Positions 26,272-34,812 are shown, counted from the stretch's first letter. The stretch is 64,000 bases of DNA from Amphibacillus marinus (GCF_900110345.1 NZ_FODJ01000001.1:310001-374000); one strand, 5' to 3'. Numbers and translations are program-made. Notes: generated by a model from the letters alone, not told the origin.

Positions 26272-26805
26272 ATATTGGACAGGCAGATCATAGCTATCAA
26301 TCGGAATCTGATCAATGACTTGGCCAGACCAAACCAAAGATAATGTCGTCTGGGTAAATCGCTTTAGAAAGCGATCATAGTAGCCGCCGCCATGACCAAT
26401 CCGATAATGCTGGTGATCAAAAACAATACCAGGCACAAGGAGCAAATCAATTTCTTCAGGGCTAACCGCAACAGTTCTTTCAACAATTGGCTCAAGCAAA
26501 TCATAGTACTGATGCTTAAGGTCTTCTCTTCCGCCAATAATATGAAAAATCATTGTTTTTGTTTCATGGTAACATTTAGGCACCGCAACCTTCTTATTAT
26601 GTTGCCAAGCTTCTTCAATAATAGGCCACGTATCCCATTCGTAAGCTTGAGCAATTGTGAGGCCAATAACGTCCGCTTTCTGCCAATGCTCGCTTTTAAA
26701 AAGCTGGTCGTACAGATCCAGTTGTATACGCTGTTTCTGAGAAGCAGTTAGTTCTTTTAGTTTTGTTAGATAGGTAGCTCTTAAGGTGGCTTTCAGCAAT
26801 GTCAA
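26248..26805 (-). CDS. yqgN: 5-formyltetrahydrofolate cyclo-ligase
   Basis: It converts 5-formyl-THF to 5,10-methenyl-THF with ATP, recycling folate. The 185-residue protein has the family signature RIGHGGGYYDRFLKRF, ELTASQKQRI near the N-terminus, and PEEIDLLLVPGIVFD. The start is a TTG at 26805 directly after a GAGAGGGGGG run. Its 3' end overlaps the convergent 281-aa gene by 24 nt. Upstream neighbour is rpmG, as in Bacillus yqgN-rpmG order. Confidence 0.92.
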   Translation of the reverse strand: MTLLKATLRATYLTKLKELTASQKQRIQLDLYDQLFKSEHWQKADVIGLTIAQAYEWDTWPIIEEAWQHNKKVAVPKCYHETKTMIFHIIGGREDLKHQYYDLLEPIVERTVAVSPEEIDLLLVPGIVFDHQHYRIGHGGGYYDRFLKRFTQTTLSLVWSGQVIDQIPIDSYDLPVQYLIRNRLL

Positions 26806-26841
26806 TCCCCCCCTCTCTAGTTGTTCAAATCTATGTAAAAT

Positions 26842-26873
26842 AAAAACTCTTATCTGCTTGGGATAAGAGTTTT
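26842..26873 (-). terminator. rpmG terminator
   Basis: A 12-bp perfect stem, AAAACTCTTATC / GATAAGAGTTTT, with a 7-nt loop right after the rpmG stop. The T-run is part of the stem. Confidence 0.8.
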
Positions 26874-26880
26874 CGCTGGC

Positions 26881-27030
26881 TTATTTTGTTTCACGGTGAA
26901 GCGTATGTTTTTTTAAACGTGGGCTATATTTTTTCAATTCAATACGCTCTGGATTCGTACGTTTATTTTTTGTCGTAATGTAATTACGATCTCCCGTTTC
27001 AGTACAAGCTAATGTAACGTTAACACGCAT
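26881..27030 (-). CDS. rpmG: 50S ribosomal protein L33
   Basis: A 49-residue L33, [20 protein letters not shown] then [19 protein letters not shown]. It has a single Cys, so it is the zinc-independent (C-minus) paralogue and not the four-Cys form. GGAGGGAT 4 nt upstream fixes the ATG at 27030. Monocistronic with its own terminator. Confidence 0.96.
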   Translation of the reverse strand: MRVNVTLACTETGDRNYITTKNKRTNPERIELKKYSPRLKKHTLHRETK

Positions 27031-27243
27031 GTTTATCCCTCCAAACTTCTTTTCAACTATCACTAATCATTAAAAGATCATTTCAGACTTGTTTATATTA
27101 TCAAATTTAGTAGTAAAGATCAAGTATTTCTTCTTTACATCTTTAATAAAAAAAACAAGACCTCTGTCGCATTTTAAGGACAAATCATTTTCCATGGCAC
27201 AAAAATATGGTATAACTATTAAAGATAGATCGGAGGAATTGAA

Positions 27244-27588
27244 GTGGTACAAATTATTATTACATTAGCAGCAGTTAGTTTTGTGTTGTTCATCTTATCA
27301 TTATTTGTTAATGATAAGTTCAAAGAGGTAGAGCAACAAATCGAGCATTTGTCCATGTCTAATTTGCAGGAGAGCTACAAATTAACGAGAAAGATTGAAG
27401 TATTGGAAGAAGAAATTCTTCCTAATGAAGATGTCTTGCAAGGATTTAGCTTAAGACAGCCCGACTCCACTAAGGAAATTGAACAGCTCTACAAGCAAGG
27501 TCTTTCATTAACAGAAATTAGTAAAAAAACACAGCTTAGTGAATATGACATTGAAACTGTAATTAAAAATTTATCGCACACAGGTTAA
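27244..27588 (+). CDS. Membrane-anchored coiled-coil/HTH small protein
   Basis: A 114-residue protein. GTG start at 27244 with CGGAGGAA upstream. It has an N-terminal membrane helix (IIITLAAVSFVLFILSLFV), a charged coiled coil (about residues 24-60), and a C-terminal helix-turn-helix-like segment (KEIEQLYKQGLSLTEISKKT). That HTH resembles the DUF-type switch in Bacillus YqzD-like proteins, and the pairing with the next gene is like yqzD-yqzC. Function unknown. Cotranscribed with the next gene, 11 nt apart. Confidence 0.65.
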   Translation: MVQIIITLAAVSFVLFILSLFVNDKFKEVEQQIEHLSMSNLQESYKLTRKIEVLEEEILPNEDVLQGFSLRQPDSTKEIEQLYKQGLSLTEISKKTQLSEYDIETVIKNLSHTG

Positions 27589-27599
27589 GAGGGATTATT

Positions 27600-28094
27600 A
27601 TGAAGCACATTTTAAGAGCATTCTCATTCGGTTTATTAACAGCGACAGCGCTACTAGCTGGTTATTATTTCTTTTTCGAAACAACAGAAAACGTAACTGC
27701 GACCAGTGAGCCAACAGAGGCAGAGATGATTGCACAATTAGAAACTTTAGGCTACTACATATCAGAGACAGACCCAGCCATTAATCAAGATGCGACAGGT
27801 CAACCAGAGCCCGAAACTGAGCCAGAACAAGATGATGAGGAACCAGAAGTTGACACACCTGAACAAGCAGTGGTGACAAATGATCAGTTTGTCTTAACCA
27901 TTTTACCAGGCACAACCATCTCTCAAGTCGCGGACTACCTAATGCTTGCTGGATTAATTAAAAGCAGAAGCGAATTTACCGATTATTTAGATGACAATAA
28001 TTACGGTCATAATATCCAGATCGGGCAATTTGATTTAGATCGCAGCATGTCGCTTGATGAGGTTGTCGATACAATTGCTAATCAAAGTAATTAG
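27600..28094 (+). CDS. Membrane-anchored MltG/YceG-like domain protein
   Basis: A 164-residue protein with an N-terminal anchor (SFGLLTATALLAGYYFFF), an acidic Pro-Glu-rich linker (about residues 60-98) and a C-terminal domain resembling the LysM-like N-terminal part of MltG (FVLTILPGTTISQVADYLML then AGLIKSRSEFTDYLDDN). The lytic catalytic domain of MltG is absent. It probably sits outside the membrane near peptidoglycan, possibly like Bacillus YqzC. Role unknown. Ends at a strong bidirectional terminator. Confidence 0.65.
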   Translation: MKHILRAFSFGLLTATALLAGYYFFFETTENVTATSEPTEAEMIAQLETLGYYISETDPAINQDATGQPEPETEPEQDDEEPEVDTPEQAVVTNDQFVLTILPGTTISQVADYLMLAGLIKSRSEFTDYLDDNNYGHNIQIGQFDLDRSMSLDEVVDTIANQSN

Positions 28095-28099
28095 AATAA

Positions 28100-28144
28100 A
28101 ACGCAAAAAATCGGATGCACTAGCAGCATCCGATTTTTTGCGTT
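28100..28144. terminator. Bidirectional terminator between the MltG-like gene and pbpA
   Basis: A 19-bp perfect stem (28100-28118 / 28126-28144, core AATCGGATGC) with a 7-nt loop. A- and T-runs are built into the stem, and it overlaps the first base pairs of the pbpA stop. Confidence 0.9.
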
Positions 28145-30293
28145 ATTCACTTTCAACTTCAACCATCTCATCAATATTTGTTTCATCAAAGCCCGCTTGG
28201 TCTCTTTCTTCCTTGAGGTCGAAGTAAGCATCCATTAGGCGGTTACCAATATTATGATGGATACCGTTAAAATTATTGCCTACTCCAGTACGTGGTACTA
28301 CAATCGCAAAAGCCACCTCTGGTTCATCATAAGGTGCATAACCAACTAGCGTTAAGTTGTTTGTTTCCCTTTGCACGCCATTATCCCAAAATTGATTTTG
28401 AGCAGTTCCTGTTTTAACAGCAACATCATAAGGACTGTCGGCCCAGTGTGAGCGTCCCGTACCTTGTGAGTGCGTTGCGACACGTCTAAAGCCACTCTGG
28501 ACACGCTCAATATAGCTTTCATCCATATCAATCCGATTTAAGATATTTGGGCTATTACTTTCCAGCACTGATCCTAACGTTTCTTTGTTACCATTTGCTT
28601 GACGAACTTCTTTAACTAGACGAGGACTAATTCGGTAGCCATCGTTGGCAATTGTTGATACATACTGAGCTAATTGCAATGTTGTGTAAGTATCATACTG
28701 ACCGATCGCAAAGTCAAGCAGAAGACCGCCATCTCTAATATTACTCCCAACCACGCCAGTTGATTCATATGGCAGATCAATTCCAGTCTCCACTCCTAAG
28801 CCAAATTGATTAAAATGCTTACGCATAATTTGGAAGCCGTCAGAATTAAAGCCGCGTAATGGCTCGTTTGGACGATAAGTAGCTCCAGAAATACGTAACG
28901 CGATTTCAAACATGTAGACGTTTGAGGATCGTGTAATTGCATCAAGGTCATTAATAGTCCCCATTGTAGTATAAGAAGCTTTTCTAGGTGTACCTGCAAT
29001 ATTAATGGGTCTGTCAGTAATTACTGTATTTGGAGAAATTACTCCCGTCTGATAGCCCGTTAAAACAGTCGCCCCTTTAATCGCTGAACCTGGAATATGG
29101 GCATCATAAATAACCCGATAGGCTTGATCTGAATATTCCTGTTTTTCCTGATCATAGTGTGCAGCGGACATCGCCAATACATCACCAGTTTTAGGATCTA
29201 ACACTGCAACTAAAGCATCAGTCATATAACGATTTTGGTTGCGATCTTGATTAATGTAAGCTTCAAGTTCTTCGAGTACAATTTCATCTAATATTTCGTT
29301 TAGCTCCATGTCCACAGTCAAAATAAGGTCATTCCCACTCTTACCATCAACAACTGTTTCATTGCCAACGACATTACCGTCGTTATCGGTCGTATATTGA
29401 ATAATTTCCTTTTGACCACGGAGGACACTTTCATATTGTTGCTCAAGACCACTTGTGCCGACACGGTCATTGCGGCTATAGCCTAACGTTAAATAATAAT
29501 CTTGATTATCTCCAGGAATCCCCTCTTTTGATGATGAAATGTTTCCGAGAAAACTGGCAAATGTTGAGCCATAGAGTCGAACACGGTTCCAATCAATCGT
29601 TGCATCAATACCAGGAAGCTGGCTCAGATTTTCCGAAATCAAAGCGTATTCCTCATCTGTTACCCCTTCATTTTTAATCGTGTGTGGTGATAAACCAAAA
29701 GCCTGATCTAACTCCTTCTTTATCGCCACAATATTTAACAAATTGGGGTCTGACCAATCATAAATATTATAATCATCTTCCTCGATTCGATCTAAGACAA
29801 TTCGGTATTGCTCTGCCGCAGTCAACTCGCTTTCCTCTGTGGTTAAGCGGCTCTCTGCCTCTTTGTGATGCTGCTCTTCTTCATAAGTATCAGATTTACC
29901 AATATACCAATATTCTTTTTTATCCCGGTCGCTTACCATTGCCTCAAGCTCGTCAAAATCATCGGACATAACCATGATTTTAGCTAACTTTTCAGCAAGC
30001 TCTAATCGTTTAGCTGCTGATTCACCGTTTTTAGGTGGCGTGTACGTGATCGCACGCTCGGGTTCATTATCTAAAATAAGATTACCAAAGCGATCATACA
30101 TTAATCCTCTTGGCACCGAGATGGCTGAACGGGTACTCTCAGTCTCTTCAATCCGTTGGCGAGCTTCTTCGCCATTCAATATTTGAACAACACCTAGTTG
30201 TAGGATAAGTAGTGAAAACATTAAGAACACAAACACAAACAAAAAATTAAGCCTTAATGGAAGCTGTGCGCGCTTCTTTTTTTTCTTTGCCAA
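28143..30293 (-). CDS. pbpA: Penicillin-binding protein 2 (class B transpeptidase, PbpA-type)
   Basis: A 716-residue monofunctional transpeptidase. It has a basic cytoplasmic tail, one membrane helix (LNFLFVFVFLMFSLLILQLG), a dimerisation domain (VPRGLMYDRFGNLIL) and the penicillin-binding domain with SxxK (Ser403 in GSAIKGATV), SSN and KTGTAQ. It crosslinks lateral-wall peptidoglycan with the elongasome. The TTG start at 30293 has GAGGGGGG 6 nt upstream. An acidic tail (NIDEMVEVESE) ends the protein. Next to sodA and yteA, as in the yqgF (pbpA)/sodA region of Bacillus. Confidence 0.95.
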   Translation of the reverse strand: MAKKKKKRAQLPLRLNFLFVFVFLMFSLLILQLGVVQILNGEEARQRIEETESTRSAISVPRGLMYDRFGNLILDNEPERAITYTPPKNGESAAKRLELAEKLAKIMVMSDDFDELEAMVSDRDKKEYWYIGKSDTYEEEQHHKEAESRLTTEESELTAAEQYRIVLDRIEEDDYNIYDWSDPNLLNIVAIKKELDQAFGLSPHTIKNEGVTDEEYALISENLSQLPGIDATIDWNRVRLYGSTFASFLGNISSSKEGIPGDNQDYYLTLGYSRNDRVGTSGLEQQYESVLRGQKEIIQYTTDNDGNVVGNETVVDGKSGNDLILTVDMELNEILDEIVLEELEAYINQDRNQNRYMTDALVAVLDPKTGDVLAMSAAHYDQEKQEYSDQAYRVIYDAHIPGSAIKGATVLTGYQTGVISPNTVITDRPINIAGTPRKASYTTMGTINDLDAITRSSNVYMFEIALRISGATYRPNEPLRGFNSDGFQIMRKHFNQFGLGVETGIDLPYESTGVVGSNIRDGGLLLDFAIGQYDTYTTLQLAQYVSTIANDGYRISPRLVKEVRQANGNKETLGSVLESNSPNILNRIDMDESYIERVQSGFRRVATHSQGTGRSHWADSPYDVAVKTGTAQNQFWDNGVQRETNNLTLVGYAPYDEPEVAFAIVVPRTGVGNNFNGIHHNIGNRLMDAYFDLKEERDQAGFDETNIDEMVEVESE

Positions 30294-30400
30294 TGGCTTC
30301 CCCCCTCAATCAGATTTTAATATTTTGTCTAAAAATGAAAAAAACTAGCATAAGTATTATAGCATGGACGGCGTTATTTTTCACGCTTAAATGGTAAACC

Positions 30401-30437
30401 ATACAAAAGAGCTACACCTATAAATAGGTGTAGCTCT
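30401..30437 (-). terminator. sodA terminator
   Basis: A 13-bp perfect stem, AGAGCTACACCTA / TAGGTGTAGCTCT, with a 4-nt loop and TTTTGTAT on the minus-strand side. Confidence 0.9.
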
Positions 30438-30449
30438 CATTACTATTTT

Positions 30450-31058
30450 TTACTTTGCAGCGTATAATTCTGCTACTTTAGACCAGTCCACCACATTCCA
30501 AAATGCATTAATGTAATCAGGGCGCTTATTTTGATATTTCAAATAATAAGCATGCTCCCACACATCAAGACCTAGAATTGGTGTTTTACCTTCAGAAAGC
30601 GGTGAATCTTGGTTAGGTGTACTTGTGATCGCTAGTTCACCATTATCAACCACGAGCCAAGCCCAGCCTGATCCAAAGCGTCCAGCACCAGCTGCTGCAA
30701 ATTCCTCTTTGAACTTATCAAGGCTACCGAATTTAGCATTAATTGCTTCTGCTAATTCGCCAGTTGGCTCACCACCACCATTTGGTGATAATAATGTCCA
30801 GAACAGACTATGGTTAGCGTGACCACCACCGTTGTTTCTAACTGCTGTTTGCACACTTTCAGGAAGTCTGCCTAAATCAACTAATAATTCCTCAATTGAT
30901 AATGCTTGTAAATCGCTGTGACCTTCCAATGCATCATTAAGCTTTGTCACATAAGTATTGTGGTGCTTCGTATGGTGTATATTCATTGTCTCCTTATCGA
31001 AGTGCGGTTCTAATGCATCATATGCATACGGTAAAGCTGGTAATTCAAATTTTGCCAT
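30450..31058 (-). CDS. sodA: Superoxide dismutase (Mn/Fe)
   Basis: A 202-residue cytosolic dismutase. The metal ligands lie in [10 protein letters not shown] (His), [10 protein letters not shown] (His) and [12 protein letters not shown] (Asp, His). The GSGWAWLVV motif and a Gln-containing NTYV...TPNQDSPL context fit the Mn-type of Bacilli. AGGGAGG 8 nt before the ATG. The upstream region (31083-31109) carries direct repeats GTTCAC at 11-bp spacing inside GAAAG/CTTTC arms, a possible operator. Confidence 0.97.
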   Translation of the reverse strand: MAKFELPALPYAYDALEPHFDKETMNIHHTKHHNTYVTKLNDALEGHSDLQALSIEELLVDLGRLPESVQTAVRNNGGGHANHSLFWTLLSPNGGGEPTGELAEAINAKFGSLDKFKEEFAAAGAGRFGSGWAWLVVDNGELAITSTPNQDSPLSEGKTPILGLDVWEHAYYLKYQNKRPDYINAFWNVVDWSKVAELYAAK

Positions 31059-31082
31059 GGTAAATGCCTCCCTATACTTTTT

Positions 31083-31109
31083 GAAAGTTCACAGAATGTT
31101 CACTTTCTT
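31083..31109. promoter_or_regulatory. Possible operator upstream of sodA
   Basis: Two GTTCAC direct repeats (31087-31092 and 31098-31103, 11-bp period) are flanked by GAAAG and CTTTC arms. It does not fit the PerR or Fur box. Function is not known. Confidence 0.3.
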
Positions 31110-31217
31110 AACACCTATTACTTTAGCAAATTAAACCTTTTCTAGCAAACATTTTGCCTACAAACACATTTAATTATTATATTCACCAATTGGAAAATCA
31201 TTAAACATTATTCCGAA

Positions 31218-31778
31218 CTATTTTTTGTTAAATTTATTTGAAAACTGGTCAACATCATCAACATAATTCAAATCATTATTTTCTGTCATGTCGTTATAGC
31301 TATCATGATCACCTAATAAATCGGAAGCTGTCTCAGATGTGCCATAGCTTTCTAAGGTGGCCCAGCTATCGGTATCATCATTTTCTAATCCACCCATAGA
31401 AGGAGAAAATTCGGTTTTATTAACTTGTTGATTCGCATGCTCAATACAGAATTGAGTTGTCGGCACAGCCTCTAGACGCTCGGGATTAATCGTACTACCA
31501 CAAGTTACACAGGTACCATATTTACCATTATTCATTCTTGTAAGCGAGTGTTCGATAGCTGCTAGTTCAACTCTTTCATGCTCAGTCAACGCCATTTCCT
31601 TCTCACGTTCATATAGATCGGAACCATTATCACCAGGATGATTATCATAATCTGATAACTCTGTTGAATACTCTCCATTCCGCGTTAATTCCATTTCTAA
31701 ATTAATTTGCTTGACTAACTCTCGCTTTCGCTCTGTTAGTTCGCGTTTTATTTCCGTTAATTGTTCTTTAGCAAGCAT
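31218..31778 (-). CDS. yteA: TraR/DksA-type zinc-finger protein, YteA family
   Basis: A 186-residue protein of the YteA family. It has a long N-terminal coiled coil (LTEIKRELTERKRELVKQI), an acidic middle (YDNHPGDNGSDLYEREKEMA), and a DksA-like finger, YGTCVTCGSTINPERLEAVP then TTQFCIEHA. Zinc ligands would be Cys, Cys, Cys and His. The C-terminal third is acidic and low-complexity. It may bind RNA polymerase's secondary channel as DksA does, but Bacillus YteA has no proven role. AAAGGAG upstream of the ATG. Confidence 0.85.
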   Translation of the reverse strand: MLAKEQLTEIKRELTERKRELVKQINLEMELTRNGEYSTELSDYDNHPGDNGSDLYEREKEMALTEHERVELAAIEHSLTRMNNGKYGTCVTCGSTINPERLEAVPTTQFCIEHANQQVNKTEFSPSMGGLENDDTDSWATLESYGTSETASDLLGDHDSYNDMTENNDLNYVDDVDQFSNKFNKK

Positions 31779-31822
31779 AGGTTTTAGCTCCTTTAATTAT
31801 AGTCGTGTTTATCTGGTTGTAT

Positions 31823-31947
31823 ATCAACTAGCGTTGGTTAAGTAAATGTTTGTATGGCTCCAGCAAAAAAGAACCGCTTTCCACGGGAGTCGGCTCTTTT
31901 TTGCTGAAGCCTAACCTTGAGAAATCACCTTACCAAGGCTAGTTGAT
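31823..31947. repeat. Palindromic repeat element, short copy (copy C)
   Basis: A 125-bp element bounded by inverted repeats ATCAACTAGC / GCTAGTTGAT. Its core is a long hairpin (31857-31911) with CAGCAAAAAAGAACCG paired to CGGCTCTTTTTTGCTG. About 50 nt of its left half (TTGGTTAAG, then CAGCAAA) match the left end of the copy at 44355, and its right hairpin arm matches that copy's right arm. It lies between the tRNA operon and yteA, is T-rich on both sides, and could act as a terminator. Confidence 0.7.
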
Positions 31948-32011
31948 GAAGAACCGTTTATCTATATCATTCCTCAATATGACAAAGATAAAACATCAAT
32001 AAATTAACAAC

Positions 32012-32041
32012 AAAAAAACAAGCCAAAATGACTTGTTTTTT
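32012..32041 (-). terminator. tRNA operon terminator
   Basis: A 10-bp stem, AAAAAACAAG / CTTGTTTTTT, with a 9-nt loop and its T-run on the minus strand, 6 nt after tRNA-Phe. Confidence 0.85.
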
Positions 32042-32046
32042 AAAAG

Positions 32047-32119
<73 letters not shown>

Positions 32120-32149
32120 TTAATATGTACCCTGCTTACTAAAGTAGTA

Positions 32150-32242
32150 TGGCGGAGGAAGAGGGATTCGAACCCCCGCGAGCCGTGAAGCCCCTGTCGG
32201 TTTTCAAGACCGATCCCTTCAGCCGGACTTGGGTATTCCTCC
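32150..32242 (-). tRNA. tRNA-Ser (TGA)
   Basis: A class II tRNA, 93 nt with encoded CCA. It begins GGAGGAATACCCAAG, anticodon TGA in GGTCTTGAAAACC, has a long variable arm, and its acceptor end is TTCCTCCGCCA. Confidence 0.96.
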
Positions 32243-32259
32243 GCGATTAAAGTATGAGA

Positions 32260-32336
32260 TGGTGGACCCTGCAGGACTCGAACCTGCGACCGATCGGTTA
32301 TGAGCCGATAGCTCTAACCAACTGAGCTAAGGGTCC
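32260..32336 (-). tRNA. tRNA-Ile2 (CAT, presumably lysidine-modified)
   Basis: 77 nt with encoded CCA. The anticodon loop reads GGCTCATAACC, which matches the Bacillus tRNA-Ile that reads AUA after C34 is changed to lysidine by TilS; the acceptor GGACCCT also fits Ile rather than Met. Confidence 0.88.
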
Positions 32337-32342
32337 TTATAA

Positions 32343-32419
32343 TGGGGCGACCGATGGGGATCGAACCCACGAATGTCGGAACCACAATCCGATGTGTTAA
32401 CCACTTCACCACGATCGCC
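32343..32419 (-). tRNA. tRNA-His (GTG)
   Basis: 77 nt including the extra 5' G and the encoded CCA, with anticodon GTG in GGATTGTGGTTCC. The discriminator C pairs with the extra G, a His identity feature. Confidence 0.96.
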
Positions 32420-32444
32420 ATTATAACAAACTATCTATGAAAAT

Positions 32445-32521
32445 TGGTAGCGGCGGAGGGGATCGAACCCCCGACCTCACGGGTATGAACCGTACGCTCT
32501 AGCCAGCTGAGCTACACCGCC
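32445..32521 (-). tRNA. tRNA-Met (CAT, elongator)
   Basis: 77 nt with encoded CCA. It begins GGCGGTGTAGCTCAGC with anticodon CAT in GGTTCATACCC, nearly identical to Bacillus elongator tRNA-Met, and lacks the C1-A72 mismatch and GGG/CCC stem of an initiator. Confidence 0.93.
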
Positions 32522-32526
32522 ATAAG

Positions 32527-32601
32527 TGGCTCCACAGGTAGGATTCGAACCTACGACCGATCGGTTAACAGCCGATAGCTCTACCACTGAGCTACTGTGG
32601 A
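32527..32601 (-). tRNA. tRNA-Asn (GTT)
   Basis: 75 nt with encoded CCA, anticodon GTT in CGGCTGTTAACCG, acceptor TCCACAG / CTGTGGA with discriminator G. First gene of the six-tRNA operon. Confidence 0.97.
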
Positions 32602-32654
32602 ATAGTATGTATATCAATCAATTTCCGTTGTTACTTACTTCAGCGACGTTTAAT

Positions 32655-32683
32655 AATATATCATGATTAAAACAAAGAGTCAA
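32655..32683 (-). promoter_or_regulatory. tRNA operon promoter
   Basis: TTGACT and TATATT on the minus strand with an exact 17-bp spacer, 54 nt before tRNA-Asn. Confidence 0.8.
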
Positions 32684-32814
32684 CCATTTTTTTTAAGCGT
32701 TTTTTTCAACAAATTTAATATAGCATGGGATCAATAAGGTTTCAATAGTTTTCAGCAAAATTAGCTAGTGCTTTGTTAAAATAATGCTGAAATTAGCATG
32801 TGGAGATGTCATAA

Positions 32815-32937
32815 AGTGAATTTTCAATTAATGGCGCTGTAACATCCACTGATTTTTGGAACCATAAGCATTTCTAATGTTCGGCCACTATAATGAATTG
32901 GAATGTTACGAATTGTTAATCAGCAATAAAATTCACT
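32815..32937. repeat. Nested inverted-repeat structure in a gene-free region
   Basis: Arms AGTGAATTTT / AAAATTCACT (32815-32824 / 32928-32937) enclose inner arms GTAACAT / ATGTTAC (32839-32845 / 32903-32909). The gap 32602-32984 has no credible gene. It holds the tRNA promoter, this structure and the terminator of the transporter gene. Confidence 0.5.
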
Positions 32938-32966
32938 ATGGTCAGGTATAAAAATACCTGCCATAG
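32936..32966 (-). terminator. Terminator of the Na/Pi cotransporter gene
   Basis: A 13-bp stem with one bulged base (CTATGG + CAGGTAT / ATACCTG + CCATAG), 4-nt loop, 18 nt after the stop codon. Confidence 0.7.
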
Positions 32967-32984
32967 CAAATTTAAGGCGTCTTT

Positions 32985-34631
32985 TTAGTGGACAGTTTCA
33001 GGGATTTTTTCCCCTAGAACCATCTCTGCGATATTTAACGCATGGTCCCCTATCCGCTCAAGGTTACTTAAGATATCAACATAAACAATTCCTGATGAAC
33101 CTGAGCATTTTCCTTCGTTCAAACGAATAATATGTTTTTTTCGAAACCGTTTTTCCATCCGGTCAATTTCGTTCTCATGCTTAACAACAGCATGCGCCTT
33201 TGTTTGATCCATATGAGTGAGGGCTTCAATTGCTTCTGCCACGGTTGTGTTGGTAAGCTCAAACATTTCATTCAAATCAGCCTTTGCGTCATCAGTTAAC
33301 ACAATTTTATTAGAGATCTTAAATTGAATAAGCTCAACAATATTCTCAAAATGGTCCCCTATCCGCTCAATATCACGCACTGAATCAATTAACGAGCTGT
33401 GTTTTTCGCTATCCGTATCAGACAATTGAGCTGAGGAAAGCTGAACCAAGTAATCTGTTATCTCACGATCCATTTTATTCAAGGCATTTTCTATTTTAAA
33501 TGCTTTTTCTGCATACTTAACATCATGATTATTTAGAAATTTGGTAGATTCCGCCAAACCTTTGAGTGCATACTTACCCATGCTAATAATTTCCTCTTTT
33601 GCTTGGTCCAGCGCAACTGTTGGCGATTGCTGGATAAAAATTGGATCTAGATGCATCGGCTTAAAGTCTACTTCAGTATCTTTACCAGGAATGATCTTAG
33701 ATACTGCCCAGGCTAGCCAACCAATAAAAGGAAAGAAAATAATAAGCGTTGCTAAATTATAAATGCCGTGTGCAAAGGCAATTGTCATCTCACTGTTTAA
33801 TGACAAAGTACGTTGGATAAATAGAATGAGTGCTGTGTATGGTATCAATAATAACATGATAATAACAGCCCCAAACAAATTATAAATAACATGAGTAAGC
33901 GCAGCTCGCCTAGCAGCTAAGCTTGCACCGATTGAGGCAATAATGGCAGTAATGGTTGTACCAACATTGTTTCCAAATAGAATTGGCATAGCCCCTTCCA
34001 TTTCAATTAAACCTTGCCCTGTTAAATTCTGCAAAATGCCGATCGTAGCAGAAGAGCTTTGAACGACTAGTGTAAAAACGGTTCCGATAAAAAAGCCTAA
34101 AATCGGATTATCTGACATCTGTACGGTTAAATCATGAAAAGCTTGGAGGTACCGCAACGGATATAGTCCACTACCCATTAAATCTAAGCCGTAAAACAGG
34201 GCACCAAACCCAAAAATAGTTTGTCCATAATTTTGTAACTTTTGACTCTTCATAAAGAAAAGCATAAGAGCACCAATGGCTAAAATCGGTAAAGCGTACG
34301 CTTCAATTTTTATACCAATAATGAATGCAGTAATGGTCGTACCTACATTCGCCCCCATAATAACGCCAATAGATTGTCTTAACGTCATAAATCCTGCATT
34401 TACAAGTCCCACAGCTAGAACGGTTGTTCCAGAACTAGATTGAATTAATACAGTTACGACAATACCAGCTAGTACGCCCATAAAAGGGTTGCTTGTAAAT
34501 TTATCAAGAACATCCTTCAAGCGATCGCCAGCTGTTTTTTGGAGGCCATCCCCCATGTATTTAATGCCTAATAAGAAAATACCTAGTCCACCTAAGAACT
34601 CAAATAATAACGTTTGCAAATCAAATTCCAT
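32985..34631 (-). CDS. Na+/Pi cotransporter family protein with PhoU-like domain
   Basis: A 548-residue NptA/YjbB-type transporter. It has two inverted Na/Pi repeat units with QSSS motifs: TVLIQSSSGTTVLAVGLVNA plus GANVGTT, and LVVQSSSATIGILQN plus GNNVGTT. There are about eight to nine membrane helices up to about residue 320, then a C-terminal PhoU-like helical bundle with two repeats (VRDIERIGDHFENIV and LSNLERIGDHALNIA, each E-x-x-R-I-G-D-H). It probably handles phosphate in a sodium-linked way. GAAGGGAT precedes the ATG. It stands where B. subtilis has pst genes, and a PhoP-like repeat lies upstream. Confidence 0.92.
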   Translation of the reverse strand: MEFDLQTLLFEFLGGLGIFLLGIKYMGDGLQKTAGDRLKDVLDKFTSNPFMGVLAGIVVTVLIQSSSGTTVLAVGLVNAGFMTLRQSIGVIMGANVGTTITAFIIGIKIEAYALPILAIGALMLFFMKSQKLQNYGQTIFGFGALFYGLDLMGSGLYPLRYLQAFHDLTVQMSDNPILGFFIGTVFTLVVQSSSATIGILQNLTGQGLIEMEGAMPILFGNNVGTTITAIIASIGASLAARRAALTHVIYNLFGAVIIMLLLIPYTALILFIQRTLSLNSEMTIAFAHGIYNLATLIIFFPFIGWLAWAVSKIIPGKDTEVDFKPMHLDPIFIQQSPTVALDQAKEEIISMGKYALKGLAESTKFLNNHDVKYAEKAFKIENALNKMDREITDYLVQLSSAQLSDTDSEKHSSLIDSVRDIERIGDHFENIVELIQFKISNKIVLTDDAKADLNEMFELTNTTVAEAIEALTHMDQTKAHAVVKHENEIDRMEKRFRKKHIIRLNEGKCSGSSGIVYVDILSNLERIGDHALNIAEMVLGEKIPETVH

Positions 34632-34721
34632 GGATTTTCATCCCTTCAGTACAAAATAATTTTTCAATCTCACCTATTATTAATGATATATTAACAATAT
34701 GTAAAGAGTTTCTCTGAAAAA

Positions 34722-34738
34722 TTTACACTAAATTTACA
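34722..34738. promoter_or_regulatory. Possible PhoP-type direct repeat upstream of the phosphate transporter
   Basis: TTTACA-N5-TTTACA (plus strand, 11-bp period) fits the TT(A/C/T)ACA repeat recognised by PhoP in Bacillus, about 90 nt before the transporter start. On the coding strand a TTTACA-N5-TTAATA pair overlaps nearby (34690s-34706). Only two repeats each, so tentative. Confidence 0.35.
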
Positions 34739-34812
34739 AACAAAATCGAAAAACCACGAATATTAATTATATATTGTAAATTAACATTCTAGAGAAGCAC
34801 AATTTAGGTATT

